Notes: generated from the letters alone by a model not told the origin. A stretch of DNA of 64,000 nt from Pararhizobium sp. IMCC3301 (GCF_030758315.1 NZ_CP132336.1:4369001-4433000); one strand, 5' to 3'; positions 1 to 9,008 are shown, counted from the first letter of the stretch. Made by a program: numbers and translations.

Positions 1-1
1 T

Positions 2-523
2 TTCTTCCAGTGGGTATTGCAGAATTTTCCAAACCGCCACGACCTTGTCTGGTTGTTGAAGGGTGGCGGAATTTTCAAGAAGGGCGTTCACCCGCCGTCA
101 AAAAAATTCAATGCCGGCCAGAAGATCATCTTTTGGAGCGTGATCTTGCTGGGCGTGTCGCTCTCCGCATCGGGTATTTCACTCCTGTTTCCATTTGAGT
201 TTCCGCTGTTTGCCGGAACCTTTGCCTGGCTCAATGAAATGGGGTTGCTGATCGGCCAGAATTTCAATCTGCCCACCGAGCTTCAGCCGCATCAGGAAAT
301 GCAATATTCTCAATTGTGGCACACGATTGTTGCCTTCATCATGATTGTCATTATTTTAGCTCACATCTATATCGGTTCGGTGGGAATGCAGGGTGCGTTT
401 GCGGCGATGGGTTCCGGCAAGGTGGACAAGAACTGGGCGAGGGAACATCACGATCTGTGGGTCGCCAGGATTGAGGCCGAACAGGATGGCAAGGCCAGAG
501 AAACCGCGCTTCCGGCAGAATAG
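2..523 (+). CDS. Formate dehydrogenase gamma subunit, cytochrome b556 (5'-truncated by window edge)
   Basis: The reading frame is open from base 2, so only the last ~173 residues are present. FdhGamma/FdoI proteins are membrane di-heme cytochromes b that pass electrons from formate oxidation to the quinone pool or another acceptor. Two hydrophobic helices are visible, one around WSVILLGVSLSASGISLLFP and one around the WHTIVAFIMIVIILAH stretch. The His residues in the second helix fit heme ligands of this family. The C-terminus is hydrophilic and ends two bases before the next gene's ATG, implying one operon. The catalytic and FeS subunits must lie to the left of the window. Tungstate uptake genes nearby suggest, as an inference, a W- or Mo-dependent enzyme. 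Confidence 0.88.
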   Translation, partial: FFQWVLQNFPNRHDLVWLLKGGGIFKKGVHPPSKKFNAGQKIIFWSVILLGVSLSASGISLLFPFEFPLFAGTFAWLNEMGLLIGQNFNLPTELQPHQEMQYSQLWHTIVAFIMIVIILAHIYIGSVGMQGAFAAMGSGKVDKNWAREHHDLWVARIEAEQDGKARETALPAE

Positions 524-525
524 GG

Positions 526-1893
526 ATGGGACCGCCTGCCGATAAAGTGAGAATCTTGTTTGCACTCTCAAGCCTGCTGGCGGCAACGCTGGCAAGCGCA
601 AATGGCGGGTATGAACGCCTTGCCGGCCATGGCGGCCCGGTGATGGGCGTTGCCACCAACCCCGACAATGGCACCAGACTGACCGCAAGCTTTGATTATT
701 CAATCGGTTACTGGCCCGCAAGTGGCACCAATCACAACGCCGCGCCGCTCTGGCTTGAAGGGCATCGGGCGGCTGCCAACAGCGTTGCGTTTCTAGGCAA
801 TCATCACGCTGTTTCCGGCGGCGATGATTACGCGCTTATTATCTGGGATCTGCAAACCGGTCAGCCGCTGCATCGTCTGCAAGGCCACCAGGGCAAGGTT
901 CAGTCGGTTGCGGTTTCACCTGACGCCAGGCTGATCGCTTCGGCGGGCTGGGATGGACGCGCCGGCTTGTGGGATGCCAGCACCGGTCAGTTGCTGAACT
1001 GGCTGCAGGGCCATACCAGCGCTGTCAACGATGTCGCTTTCAGCAGTGACAGCGCAATTCTCTATACAGCGTCCACTGATGGCACAATCCGGAGCTGGAC
1101 GATTGCCGAGGGATCGCAGCGCCGCGTTGAGGTCAAACACGGCTTTGGCGTCAATACGCTGGTGGTCAATGACGCGGCTGGATGGCTCGCTTATGGCGGC
1201 CTTGATGGCGGCACCCGCATTATCGATATTGCCAGCGGCAATGTGGTGGCGGATGTCACGCTTGACCGCCGCCCCATCCTTTCATTGGCTCTGAGCAATG
1301 ACAAAACCCGGCTCGCGGTCGGCGATGGTGATGGCTATATCATGGTACTCGATACCTCCGACTGGACCATTGCGCGCGATTTTCGCGCTGCAAAATCAGG
1401 CCCGGTCTGGGCTTTGGCCTATGCCAGCGACGGCAGATTGCTGTCCGGCGGACTGGACCGGTCAGCGACACTCTGGCCGCAGGAGGGCAGTGCGGTTGTG
1501 CCGGGAATGGCGCAACAGCCGTTTCATCGCCCGCCCTCTGAAATGCAGAACGGCGAGCGCCAGTTCGTCCGCAAATGTTCGATCTGCCACAGTCTTGGAA
1601 CCGACCCGACCCGGCAGGCCGGACCGCCGCTTGGAGGTCTGTTCGGCCGTGCCGCCGGAACCGTTTCGGGGTATAATTACTCGCCGGCCCTGCGTAAAGC
1701 GGACCTGATCTGGGGCGATGAAACCATTGATGCCCTGTTCCGGGTCGGACCGGACGAATTGACGCCAGGCTCGAAAATGCCGATGCAGAGAATTACCGCT
1801 GCGCAAGACCGGGTTGATCTGGTAAACTATCTCAGAAGTGCTACCAGCGACCCAAAAACCAGCGACCCGAAAACCAGAGATGGGGGAAATTGA
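526..1893 (+). CDS. WD40 beta-propeller fused to a C-terminal cytochrome c domain
   Basis: 455 residues. An N-terminal signal peptide (about residues 8-26, hydrophobic and ending in ASA) sends the protein to the periplasm. Residues ~30-330 hold repeated WD40 blades, seen as GHxxxV...SxDxxxxxWD units such as LQGHQGKVQSVAVSPDARLI. From ~residue 340 there is a class I cytochrome c domain with heme motif C351-S-I-C-H355 and a likely axial Met in GSKMPMQRI. The gene starts three bases after the formate dehydrogenase gamma stop, so the protein is probably an electron-transfer or docking partner of that enzyme. A 15-bp tandem duplication near the 3' end (1846-1875) repeats SDPKT. The partner assignment is inference; the two domains are seen directly. 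Confidence 0.82.
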   Translation: MGPPADKVRILFALSSLLAATLASANGGYERLAGHGGPVMGVATNPDNGTRLTASFDYSIGYWPASGTNHNAAPLWLEGHRAAANSVAFLGNHHAVSGGDDYALIIWDLQTGQPLHRLQGHQGKVQSVAVSPDARLIASAGWDGRAGLWDASTGQLLNWLQGHTSAVNDVAFSSDSAILYTASTDGTIRSWTIAEGSQRRVEVKHGFGVNTLVVNDAAGWLAYGGLDGGTRIIDIASGNVVADVTLDRRPILSLALSNDKTRLAVGDGDGYIMVLDTSDWTIARDFRAAKSGPVWALAYASDGRLLSGGLDRSATLWPQEGSAVVPGMAQQPFHRPPSEMQNGERQFVRKCSICHSLGTDPTRQAGPPLGGLFGRAAGTVSGYNYSPALRKADLIWGDETIDALFRVGPDELTPGSKMPMQRITAAQDRVDLVNYLRSATSDPKTSDPKTRDGGN

Positions 1894-1897
1894 TCAG

Positions 1898-2026
1898 ATG
1901 CGCGCGTTTCTTTGTGCAATTGTCGCGATTGCCGGTATTGCCATCTTGTTTGACTACGGGCTGGCGCAGCTGGATTATTCCAGCGCGGACAGCCGCACGG
2001 GACCGTCAGTACGGCTCGACGAATAA
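1898..2026 (+). CDS. Small single-pass membrane protein in the formate dehydrogenase operon
   Basis: The ATG at 1898 lies four bases after the WD40-cytochrome stop and gives 42 residues: one hydrophobic helix (about residues 3-22) followed by a short acidic and polar tail. A longer in-frame reading from 1838 would overlap the preceding gene by more than 50 bases and is less likely. Tight spacing and a clear membrane segment argue that it is translated. It may be a small accessory subunit of the formate dehydrogenase/cytochrome complex. I do not recognise a family and assign no function. Confidence 0.5.
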   Translation: MRAFLCAIVAIAGIAILFDYGLAQLDYSSADSRTGPSVRLDE

Positions 2027-2084
2027 TTGTGGGAGCCGGGAAGAGGGGCCTGTATTTCTGTGATCACACATCCGCGCCCAAATC

Positions 2085-2960
2085 ATGACTGAACCGCAAT
2101 TCCTCACCACCAGAGAACTGGCAGAGCTTCTGCGTGTCAAGGAACGTAAAATCTACGATTTGGCGAATGCTGGCGAATTGCCCTGCCGCCGCGTTACCGG
2201 AAAGCTGCTTTTTCCCAAATCCGAAATTGATGCATGGCTGAGCGACACCGCACAGCCTGTCGCAACTGCCGCCACCACATTACCGAATATCGTCGCCGGC
2301 AGTCATGACCCGCTTCTTGAATGGGCTATTCGCGAAAGCGGATGCGGTCTTGCGACATTCTTTGATGGCAGTATGGACGGGATCAAACAGCTTCAGGCGG
2401 GGCAGGCTCTGGCTGCAGGACTTCATCTAGTCGAGGAAAACGGCCGTGAATGGAACCTGTCCTTTGTTCGCGAAGCCTTTGCGAATGCAGCTATGGTGCT
2501 GATGCAATGGGCAGAGCGCGAACAGGGCCTGATTCTGTCTCGCGCGCTGCAGAACGTCACTTCGTTGTCCGATTTGAAAGGCCTGCGGATTGCTCAGCGC
2601 CAGCCTGCATCCGGGGCCGGGCGGTTGTTTCATCACGCACTGCATGCCAGCGGGATGGGCCCGGAGGATTTTGAAATACCCGCAGATTTTGCCCGCACCG
2701 AGACCGATGCCGCTCTGGCTGTTGTCTCTGGCCGGGCCGATGCAGCGCCGGGGCTTGCCGGTCTGGCCCGGCAATTCGATCTGGGGTTTCTGCCAATTGC
2801 AACCGAGCGATATGATCTGCTGATTGACCGCCGCTCCTGGTTTGAGCCGCCAATGCAGACTTTACTGAGCTTTTGCCGCTCTTTGGAATTCCGGCAACGG
2901 GCTGACGAGCTGGGCGGTTACCACCTGACCGGCCATGGAAAAATTCATTGGAACGGATAA
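2085..2960 (+). CDS. Excisionase-type HTH regulator with a periplasmic-binding-protein-like effector domain
   Basis: 291 residues. Residues ~5-55 form a MerR/excisionase-like winged helix (TTRELAELLRVKERKIYDL then a FPKSEIDAWL strand-helix). Residues ~90-285 resemble a type II periplasmic binding protein fold, as in regulators whose sensor domain derives from a molybdate/tungstate-type binding protein. It lies between the formate dehydrogenase operon and a convergent tungstate transporter, so oxyanion sensing with control of one or both neighbours is likely, though inferred. The gene converges on tupA with only four bases between the two stop codons. The ligand cannot be read from sequence. 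Confidence 0.75.
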   Translation: MTEPQFLTTRELAELLRVKERKIYDLANAGELPCRRVTGKLLFPKSEIDAWLSDTAQPVATAATTLPNIVAGSHDPLLEWAIRESGCGLATFFDGSMDGIKQLQAGQALAAGLHLVEENGREWNLSFVREAFANAAMVLMQWAEREQGLILSRALQNVTSLSDLKGLRIAQRQPASGAGRLFHHALHASGMGPEDFEIPADFARTETDAALAVVSGRADAAPGLAGLARQFDLGFLPIATERYDLLIDRRSWFEPPMQTLLSFCRSLEFRQRADELGGYHLTGHGKIHWNG

Positions 2961-2964
2961 CGCC

Positions 2965-3780
2965 CTAATGCGCATTCGGAAAGAACAGTTGCTGGCCCTT
3001 TTTGCGGTAGGCGGCAATTGCGCTCTGGCCTTGCGATGACAGAATCCAGTTGATGAATTTGCTTGCCATTTCGGTTTTCACATTCGGGCAGCGCGCAGGA
3101 TTGATATCAATGATGCCATATTGGTTGAACAGTGCCGGGTCCCCTTCAACCAGAATCCTGTGATTGACCTTGTTGCCGAACGCGATCCAGGTGGCCCTGT
3201 CGGTCATCACATAGGCATCCATCCCGACACTGACATTGAGCGTTGCTCCCATGCCGGAGCCGGTTTCGCGATACCAGCCTCCGCTGGCGGCCACCGCGTC
3301 GATGCCAGCCTTGTTCCACAGCGAGAGTTCCTTTTTATGAGTGCCGCTGTCGTCACCTCTGGAGGCAAAGACAGAGCCTTTAGCTGCGATCATCTGCAAA
3401 GCCGTTGTTGCGTCTGTACTGCCTGCGATTCCCGCAGGGTCGTTCTGCGGTCCCACAATGACAAAATCATTATACATCACGTCAGACCGCGTCAGCCCAT
3501 AGCCTGCGGCGACGAAGTCTTCTTCCGACGCTTTGGCGTGAACCAGCAACACATCGCCATCGCAGTTTTTGGCATTTTTGATAGCCTGACCGGTTCCCAC
3601 GGCGACAACCCGTACCTCGATATTCGAAGCCGCGGTAAATTGCGGCAAGATGGCATCATAGAGACCCGAATTCTGCGTCGAAGTGGTGGATTGCACGATG
3701 ATGAATGCCCTGGCCAATGCGGGGCCGGCGGACAGACCGGCCATAGTGAGACAGAGAAAGAAGGCTATCATCCGGGTCAT
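2965..3780 (-). CDS. tupA: Tungstate ABC transporter substrate-binding protein TupA
   Basis: 271 residues with a cleavable signal peptide (about 1-23, ending ALARA). The mature N-terminus carries the TTSTQNSGLYDAILPQF block typical of TupA/WtpA-type tungstate binding proteins, followed by VGTGQAIKNAKNCDGDVLLVHA. TupA binds tungstate very tightly in the periplasm and delivers it to TupB/TupC. It is the last gene of the minus-strand order tupB-tupC-tupA. Closeness to formate dehydrogenase genes supports a role in metal supply for a tungsten- or molybdenum-pterin enzyme. Length and motifs are normal for the family. Confidence 0.9.
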   Translation of the reverse strand: MTRMIAFFLCLTMAGLSAGPALARAFIIVQSTTSTQNSGLYDAILPQFTAASNIEVRVVAVGTGQAIKNAKNCDGDVLLVHAKASEEDFVAAGYGLTRSDVMYNDFVIVGPQNDPAGIAGSTDATTALQMIAAKGSVFASRGDDSGTHKKELSLWNKAGIDAVAASGGWYRETGSGMGATLNVSVGMDAYVMTDRATWIAFGNKVNHRILVEGDPALFNQYGIIDINPARCPNVKTEMASKFINWILSSQGQSAIAAYRKKGQQLFFPNAH

Positions 3781-3803
3781 GTTAATGGTTCCAATTGATT
3801 GTC

Positions 3804-4553
3804 TCAGACCAGCAGTTCACCACCGAGATAGGCCGCCGCTTCGGGGGACTGCGGTTCGGTGAAAAACCGGGCCGACGGGGAATGTTCGACAGCAAAGCCC
3901 TGATGCAGAAACACCACATCGGATGCCAGTCGTCTGGCCTGGCCGATATCATGCGTGACCAGAACAATTTTGGTTCCGCCTGCCGCAGTCAGGCGGATCA
4001 GATTTTCAATTGACAATGTCGCTTGTGGATCAAGGCTGGCTGTGGGTTCATCCAGCAACAGCAGCTTGGGATCGGCAGCCAGCGCGCGCACGACAGCCAG
4101 GCGCTGTTTTTCGCCGCCAGATAATTTTCTTGCCGGCGCATGGGCAACTGCTTCCAGATTTGCCATTTTCAGAAGCGCAGACAGCCGCAGCGGACGCTGC
4201 TTTCGAGCGATGCCGCCCAGCTTCAGGGCGTGGTTCAAATTGGCCCTGACCGAACGCCGCAGCATAACCGCTGTCTGAAACACCAGCGCCACATTGCGTT
4301 GCGTCAGACCGCATTCGCGAACATGCCCACTGGTCGGTGCCAGCAACCGTGCCAGAAGCCGCAAGGTAAGAGATTTGCCCGCCCCATTGGGTCCCATTAA
4401 TGTGGTGATGCCATCATTGTGCAGTGACAGGTTCAGACCGTCGAGCAGATTCCTGGAGCCTTCGCGGAAAACCACATTTTCCATATGGACAACCAGTTTC
4501 CGCGCGCTTGGCAATTGCCTTTTTTTGATCGGGATGATGGTTGCATCAGGCAT
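3804..4553 (-). CDS. tupC: Tungstate ABC transporter ATP-binding protein TupC
   Basis: 249 residues, a single ABC ATPase. Visible motifs are Walker A MGPNGAGKS (~53-61), signature LSGGEKQR, Walker B LLLLDEPTA and the switch His in VTHD. It powers uptake by TupB. Its start overlaps the tupB stop by eight bases, which implies translational coupling, and tupA follows after 23 bases. The first ~20 residues are a basic extension before the ABC core. The assignment to tungstate rather than molybdate rests on the TupA neighbour. Confidence 0.9.
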   Translation of the reverse strand: MPDATIIPIKKRQLPSARKLVVHMENVVFREGSRNLLDGLNLSLHNDGITTLMGPNGAGKSLTLRLLARLLAPTSGHVRECGLTQRNVALVFQTAVMLRRSVRANLNHALKLGGIARKQRPLRLSALLKMANLEAVAHAPARKLSGGEKQRLAVVRALAADPKLLLLDEPTASLDPQATLSIENLIRLTAAGGTKIVLVTHDIGQARRLASDVVFLHQGFAVEHSPSARFFTEPQSPEAAAYLGGELLV

Positions 4554-5253
4554 AGGAAAGTCGCTCCATGCCGGCGCGAAGCGACATCAGCGCCGCGTTG
4601 ATTGAGACCGACAGCAGCACCAGAACCAGACCAAGCCCGAGCGCCAGCGCCAACTCGCCTTTCGAGGTTTCCAGCGCAATGGCGGTGGTCATCACACGGG
4701 TGACATGGTTGATATTGCCGCCCACGATCATCACAGCACCAACTTCCGCCAGGGCACGGCCGGTGCCGGCCAGAGCCGCTGTGCTCAACGAATAGCGGGC
4801 ATCCCACAATAGCGTTGTCAGAGTGGCACGCCGGCCCGCACTCATGGAGCGCAGCAATTCGTCATATTCACCATGGAGATCTTCGATGATCTGTCTGGTC
4901 AGGGCGGCGATGATGGGGGTCACCAGCAGGGTCTGGGCAATGATCATTGCAGTTGGAGTGTAGAGCAGCTGCCAGCTGCCAAGCGGGCCCGTACTTGATA
5001 AAAACAGATAGACGGTCAGGCCGACGACCACCGGCGGCAGCCCCATCAAGGAGCTGATCAGGACGACAACGGTGCCGCGCCCCGGAAAGCGCGCAATGGC
5101 CAGGAAAGCACCGGCGGGAAATCCCAGCAGACATGAAATGGCGACGGCGCTGAGAGTAACGCTCAGAGACAGGGAAACGATTTCAACCAGATCCGCATCC
5201 AGATTGAAAATCAGACTGAATGCCGCCCCGAAAGCTGCATAGATCTCCGGCAC
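4546..5253 (-). CDS. tupB: Tungstate ABC transporter permease TupB
   Basis: 235 residues, a hydrophobic integral membrane protein with about five to six helices. It shows a binding-protein-dependent permease signature with an EAA-like loop around ELLRSMSAGRRATLTTLLWDARYSL. The block SSLMGLPPVVVGLTVYLFLS is characteristic of TupB-type permeases. It forms the channel of the TupABC importer and is the first gene of the operon. A 14-bp palindrome lies just upstream of its start (5280-5293). Confidence 0.9.
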   Translation of the reverse strand: MPEIYAAFGAAFSLIFNLDADLVEIVSLSLSVTLSAVAISCLLGFPAGAFLAIARFPGRGTVVVLISSLMGLPPVVVGLTVYLFLSSTGPLGSWQLLYTPTAMIIAQTLLVTPIIAALTRQIIEDLHGEYDELLRSMSAGRRATLTTLLWDARYSLSTAALAGTGRALAEVGAVMIVGGNINHVTRVMTTAIALETSKGELALALGLGLVLVLLSVSINAALMSLRAGMERLSYA

Positions 5254-5279
5254 ACAGCCCTCCCTAAAGTGCGTTCTGG

Positions 5280-5293
5280 TGCATTTTTATGCA
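5280..5293. promoter_or_regulatory. Candidate operator upstream of tupB
   Basis: A perfect inverted repeat TGCAT-TTTT-ATGCA lies 27-40 bases upstream of the tupB ATG, in the AT-rich part of the 214-bp gap between tupB and phnE. Its place fits an operator for the tup operon, possibly bound by the nearby HTH/PBP-like regulator. That link is inference only, and short AT-rich palindromes also occur by chance. The rest of the gap (5294-5467) shows no gene that I can support. Confidence 0.3.
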
Positions 5294-5467
5294 TTATCTG
5301 CTGAAATTTACTAAAAGTCACCGCAAAATCAATGCGACAAGCCGGCCAAATTGTCAGATGAGAACCGGCAGCAGAAAAGCGTATGCCGCAAGAATGCAGA
5401 AATTACGCTGCGCCGCCCGGTTTCCTGGCTTTACGGAGTTATCGTGGCGTGGCGCTTTGCACAACCG

Positions 5468-6286
5468 TCAGATAATTGCACCGCGTACTTTAGCCGAGAC
5501 CCATTCGCTGATCAGAACCGTAAACAGAATGACGAGAAGAATAAGGCTGACCTGCGGCCAGGCCAACGTGTTCAAAGATCCCTGAAGCTGCAACCCGATG
5601 CCGCCTGCGCCAACCAGGCCGAGCACGGTGGATTCGCGAATATTGATGTCCCAGCGGAACACCGCAATTCCAGCAAATGCCGGTAATATCTGAGGTACAA
5701 TCCCATAGGCCATAATCTGCCAGCGGCTGGCGCCGGTGGCAGTGATGGCTTCCACCTGGCTCTGATCGATCTCTTCGATGGCCTCGTAGAGCAATTTTGC
5801 ACAAAATCCGATCGAGCGAATCGTAATCGCCAGCATACCGGCAAAAATCCCGGGACCAACAATCGCAACCAGCAGCAAAGCCCAGATCAGTGAGTTGATG
5901 GAGCGCGAGGAGACTATGATCAACAGCGCAATGGGGCGAATGATATAACGGTTTGGCGTGGTGTTGCGCGCTGCCAGAAACGCCACCGGAACAGCTATGA
6001 TCAGGGCAAAAAGCGTGCCCAGCGTGGCAATGTTCAAAGTGTCCCAGATCGGCTCCCACAAGGTGTCGATATAGCTCCAGCGCGGCGGCAGGGCGCGCCC
6101 GCCAATATCGGCGGCGATGCGCGGTGCATCCCAGACAAACCACCACTCGGTGGCGCTGGAAATCCGCTGCCAGCAAAACATGAAGATCGCTGTTCCGAGC
6201 AGCCATGCTGCCCAAATCGTAATTTGTGTCCGGCGTTCCCGTCTTTGCCAGACCTTCGGTCCGTTTTCGGGTGAAATTACGGGCAT
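5468..6286 (-). CDS. phnE: Phosphonate-type ABC transporter permease PhnE (second copy)
   Basis: 272 residues with about six hydrophobic helices. The EAA loop reads around EAITATGASRWQIMAYGIVPQILP, and the conserved block [22 protein letters not shown] is typical of PhnE. It is one of two tandem PhnE permeases that would form a heterodimeric channel. Its ATG overlaps the stop of the upstream phnE by one base (TAATG). It is the last gene of the phnD-phnC-phnE-phnE operon. The substrate may be a phosphonate, phosphite or phosphate ester; no C-P lyase or phosphonatase gene is present to decide. Confidence 0.88.
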   Translation of the reverse strand: MPVISPENGPKVWQRRERRTQITIWAAWLLGTAIFMFCWQRISSATEWWFVWDAPRIAADIGGRALPPRWSYIDTLWEPIWDTLNIATLGTLFALIIAVPVAFLAARNTTPNRYIIRPIALLIIVSSRSINSLIWALLLVAIVGPGIFAGMLAITIRSIGFCAKLLYEAIEEIDQSQVEAITATGASRWQIMAYGIVPQILPAFAGIAVFRWDINIRESTVLGLVGAGGIGLQLQGSLNTLAWPQVSLILLVILFTVLISEWVSAKVRGAII

Positions 6287-7122
6287 TACTGAACCTTTGC
6301 GCGAATGATGCCGGACAGATATTCCAGCGCCATAACGACGATTATTATGATGAGGAGGATGGCCGCGGCTGTATCGAATTCATAGCGGTCAAAGGCGGTG
6401 TTGAGCGTCGCACCGATGCCGCCGGCACCGACCAGGCCGAGCACTGCGGATTCCCGGAAATTGATATCCAGACGGTAGATTGACAGCCCGATCAGGCGCG
6501 GCATGATCTGCGGCTGAACACCGTAATTGATCCATTGCATCCAGTTGGAGCCGGTTGCCCGTATCGCCTCTGCCGGAGCCCTGTCCATGGCTTCGATTTC
6601 CTCAGCGAGCAATTTGGCGAGAAAGCCGATTGTCGCAAAGCTGAGGGTGAGAAACCCTGCCAGAGGCCCGAAACCGAAAATCGCCACCAGCAGGATTGCG
6701 ACAATGATTTCGTTGAGAGCGCGTGACAGTGCAACAATACCGCGGCACAGATAATAGACCGGAAGGGGCGCAATATTTCGGGCCGCGCCAAGACCGATCG
6801 GAATTGAAATCATGATGCCCACAACTGTGGAGGTCACGGTTATGATAACGCTTTCAATCAGACCTTCCTTGATGTCGACTGCCCGGGAGGTGAAATCAGG
6901 ATTGGCAAACCCCAGCATAAACTGCAGACCGCGATCCAGGCCCTCATACACCCGTGACCAGTTCACATCGAATGAAAAAAAAGCCAGCACAAGATAGATG
7001 ATTGCACCCAGCGCCATGCCCCAGCGCAGCACGGGAGAGCTGATAAAGGGGGGCTTTCGCCACTGCCTGCCGATCAACTCTTCCAGCTGGACGTCTGGAT
7101 GCAAGGTCGCGGCGCGGCTCAT
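6286..7122 (-). CDS. phnE: Phosphonate-type ABC transporter permease PhnE (first copy)
   Basis: 278 residues with a longer cytoplasmic N-terminus (~35 residues) before the first helix. It shares with its neighbour the [19 protein letters not shown] block and the EAA loop [24 protein letters not shown]. The overlap of its start with the phnC stop (7119-7122, ATGA type) indicates coupled translation. Paired phnE genes are common in alphaproteobacterial phn importers. Confidence 0.88.
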   Translation of the reverse strand: MSRAATLHPDVQLEELIGRQWRKPPFISSPVLRWGMALGAIIYLVLAFFSFDVNWSRVYEGLDRGLQFMLGFANPDFTSRAVDIKEGLIESVIITVTSTVVGIMISIPIGLGAARNIAPLPVYYLCRGIVALSRALNEIIVAILLVAIFGFGPLAGFLTLSFATIGFLAKLLAEEIEAMDRAPAEAIRATGSNWMQWINYGVQPQIMPRLIGLSIYRLDINFRESAVLGLVGAGGIGATLNTAFDRYEFDTAAAILLIIIIVVMALEYLSGIIRAKVQ

Positions 7123-7913
7123 GATGCGACTATCGGCTGGTCGTCTTCATCCACTTTCTGGATGGTTTCCTTCCAGTCTTCCTCGCCATAGATTTTGGTC
7201 AGGACGTCTGCGGACAGAGCATCGGGCGGCCCATCAAACTGAACTTCGCCAAAGCGCAGGCCGATAACGCGCTGCACGAACATCTGTGCAAGTGCGACAT
7301 CGTGAATGTTGATGATGGCAGCCAGATCTCTTTCCTCGCACAGCTCACAGATCAGCCGCATGATCTGGCGTGAGGTTTTCGGGTCCAAAGAGGCGGTCGG
7401 CTCATCTACGAGAAGCAGGGCCGGGTTCTGAATCAGAGCCCGCGCTATGCCAACCCTTTGTCTTTGACCGCCGGACAATTCGTCTGCACGCTTGTCCGCC
7501 ATCGCCAGCAGACCGACGCGGTCTAGCAGCCGAAAAGCCTCATCGACATCGTTTTGCGGAAATTTGCGGAAAAAGCTGCGCCAGAATCCGACATATCCCA
7601 GACGGCCGGACAGGACGTTCTCCATCACGGTCAACCGCTCGACCAGAGCATACTCCTGGAAAATCATGCCCATCCTGCGGCGTTCCTTGCGCAGACCACG
7701 GGATCCCAGAGCGGTCAGATCGGTGCCGTCCAGTATCGCCTTGCCGGACGTTGGAGCGACCAGCCGGTTGATGCAGCGGATCAGAGTTGATTTGCCAGCC
7801 CCGGAGGGGCCGATAAGCGCAACAACCTGACCGCTGGGAATCTCCAGGCTTACATCCGTCAATGCTTTGTCGCCAGTCGGGTAGATTTTTGTAAGCTGTT
7901 CTAATTTCAGCAT
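7119..7913 (-). CDS. phnC: Phosphonate-type ABC transporter ATP-binding protein PhnC
   Basis: 264 residues from the ATG at 7913, which has a good ribosome binding site (GAGG five bases upstream). A 13-residue N-terminal extension up to 7952 is possible but would start inside a strong hairpin. Motifs are Walker [12 protein letters not shown] (~34-44), signature LSGGQRQRV and Walker [14 protein letters not shown]. The H-loop is IHDVA. It energises the two PhnE permeases. It follows phnD after about 90 bases that carry a stem-loop. Confidence 0.88.
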   Translation of the reverse strand: MLKLEQLTKIYPTGDKALTDVSLEIPSGQVVALIGPSGAGKSTLIRCINRLVAPTSGKAILDGTDLTALGSRGLRKERRRMGMIFQEYALVERLTVMENVLSGRLGYVGFWRSFFRKFPQNDVDEAFRLLDRVGLLAMADKRADELSGGQRQRVGIARALIQNPALLLVDEPTASLDPKTSRQIMRLICELCEERDLAAIINIHDVALAQMFVQRVIGLRFGEVQFDGPPDALSADVLTKIYGEEDWKETIQKVDEDDQPIVAS

Positions 7914-7940
7914 TAATGCCTCATGGGAAACGCGTAAAGA

Positions 7941-7976
7941 ACGGGTGTGCAATCCCGTTTAGAATTGCACACCCGT
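7941..7976. other. Stem-loop between phnD and phnC
   Basis: A perfect 13-bp inverted repeat, ACGGGTGTGCAAT and its complement, frames a 10-base loop. It sits between the binding-protein gene phnD and phnC on the minus strand. No clear T-tract follows. Such hairpins after the binding-protein gene often stabilise or attenuate the transcript so that more binding protein than permease is made. That role here is inference; the structure is seen directly. Confidence 0.7.
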
Positions 7977-8003
7977 CATATCAGTCCAGAATAAATCCGG
8001 ACT

Positions 8004-9008
8004 TTATTCGCAGGAGTAGGAAACCCCGTTTGCCGTATCGATTTTGCGGATCACGTCCCAGAATTCCTTGTAGGTCATTTCAAGGAACTGGCCTTCATTG
8101 GATTTTTCAAACTCTTCCTGAAGACTTGAGCCTTCCCATTCAAATGTGAAAAACGCTTCCCGGATCTTGGCTGTCAGTTCCGGGGTCAAATTGTGGGCGA
8201 CCCCAAAACCGGTGGTTGGGAAGGTCTGGGATTTGTAAATCGATTTGACCTGCTCCGGCTTGATCACATCGCGGCTGATCATGCGCTTCAGAACCGAATT
8301 TGCGATGGAAGCTGCAGGGTAGTCCTTGTTTGCAACGCCAAGAATGGAATTGTCATGCTTGCCGGAGAAAGCCGGTTCAAAATCACGCTCCGCTTCCAGG
8401 CCGAAATCAGCTTTCAGGATGGCACTGGGCGCTTTGAAGCCTGAATTGGATGTCGGTGCGGTAAAGGCGAGTTGCTTGCCCTTGATATCTTCAACCTTCT
8501 CGATGCCGGAACCGGGATAGGTGATGATTTCCATTTCATAACCGAAATTGCCGTCTTTCGACGCCATAATTGTGAACGGATTGAAGCCGGCACAATTGAC
8601 TGCAAGCGGATTGGACCCTGTGTTGAATCCGGCAATGTGCAGCCGGCCTGAACGCATCGCTTCAATCTGTGCAGCATTCGACTGAACCGGGAAGAACAGC
8701 GTCTTTTTGCCGGTTACCTTTTCCAGATGAGTCAGGAAATCGGCCCATGCCTGTTTGTAGACAGCGGGATCTTCAACCGGCGTATAGGCAAAGATCAGCG
8801 TGTCCGGATCGACAAGCTCTGCCGGATCGCTCGGTGTGTCGGCAACAAGATCGCCGTCGCGGTCGCAATAGCGCTCATCAAGAGTTCCCCTTGGACAATC
8901 CTCGGCAGCATTGGCCGTTGTGATCAATCCCGGAACCCCGCCCCACAACAGGGCAACGGTCCCGATGACGGCGGCACTACCACCCAAAATACGCTTTAAT
9001 GATTTCAT
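8004..9008 (-). CDS. phnD: Phosphonate-type ABC transporter substrate-binding protein PhnD
   Basis: 334 residues with an N-terminal signal sequence (about 1-34, ending TTANAA). The PhnD-like body shows FAYTPVEDPAVYKQAWADFL and the ligand-site block AFTAPTSNSGFKAPSAIL, as in PhnD/PtxB-type proteins. An insertion near the N-terminus holds two or more Cys (ERYCDRDGD, AEDCPRG), plausibly a disulfide. It is first in the minus-strand operon. I saw no convincing Pho box in the upstream gap. Confidence 0.87.
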   Translation of the reverse strand: MKSLKRILGGSAAVIGTVALLWGGVPGLITTANAAEDCPRGTLDERYCDRDGDLVADTPSDPAELVDPDTLIFAYTPVEDPAVYKQAWADFLTHLEKVTGKKTLFFPVQSNAAQIEAMRSGRLHIAGFNTGSNPLAVNCAGFNPFTIMASKDGNFGYEMEIITYPGSGIEKVEDIKGKQLAFTAPTSNSGFKAPSAILKADFGLEAERDFEPAFSGKHDNSILGVANKDYPAASIANSVLKRMISRDVIKPEQVKSIYKSQTFPTTGFGVAHNLTPELTAKIREAFFTFEWEGSSLQEEFEKSNEGQFLEMTYKEFWDVIRKIDTANGVSYSCE

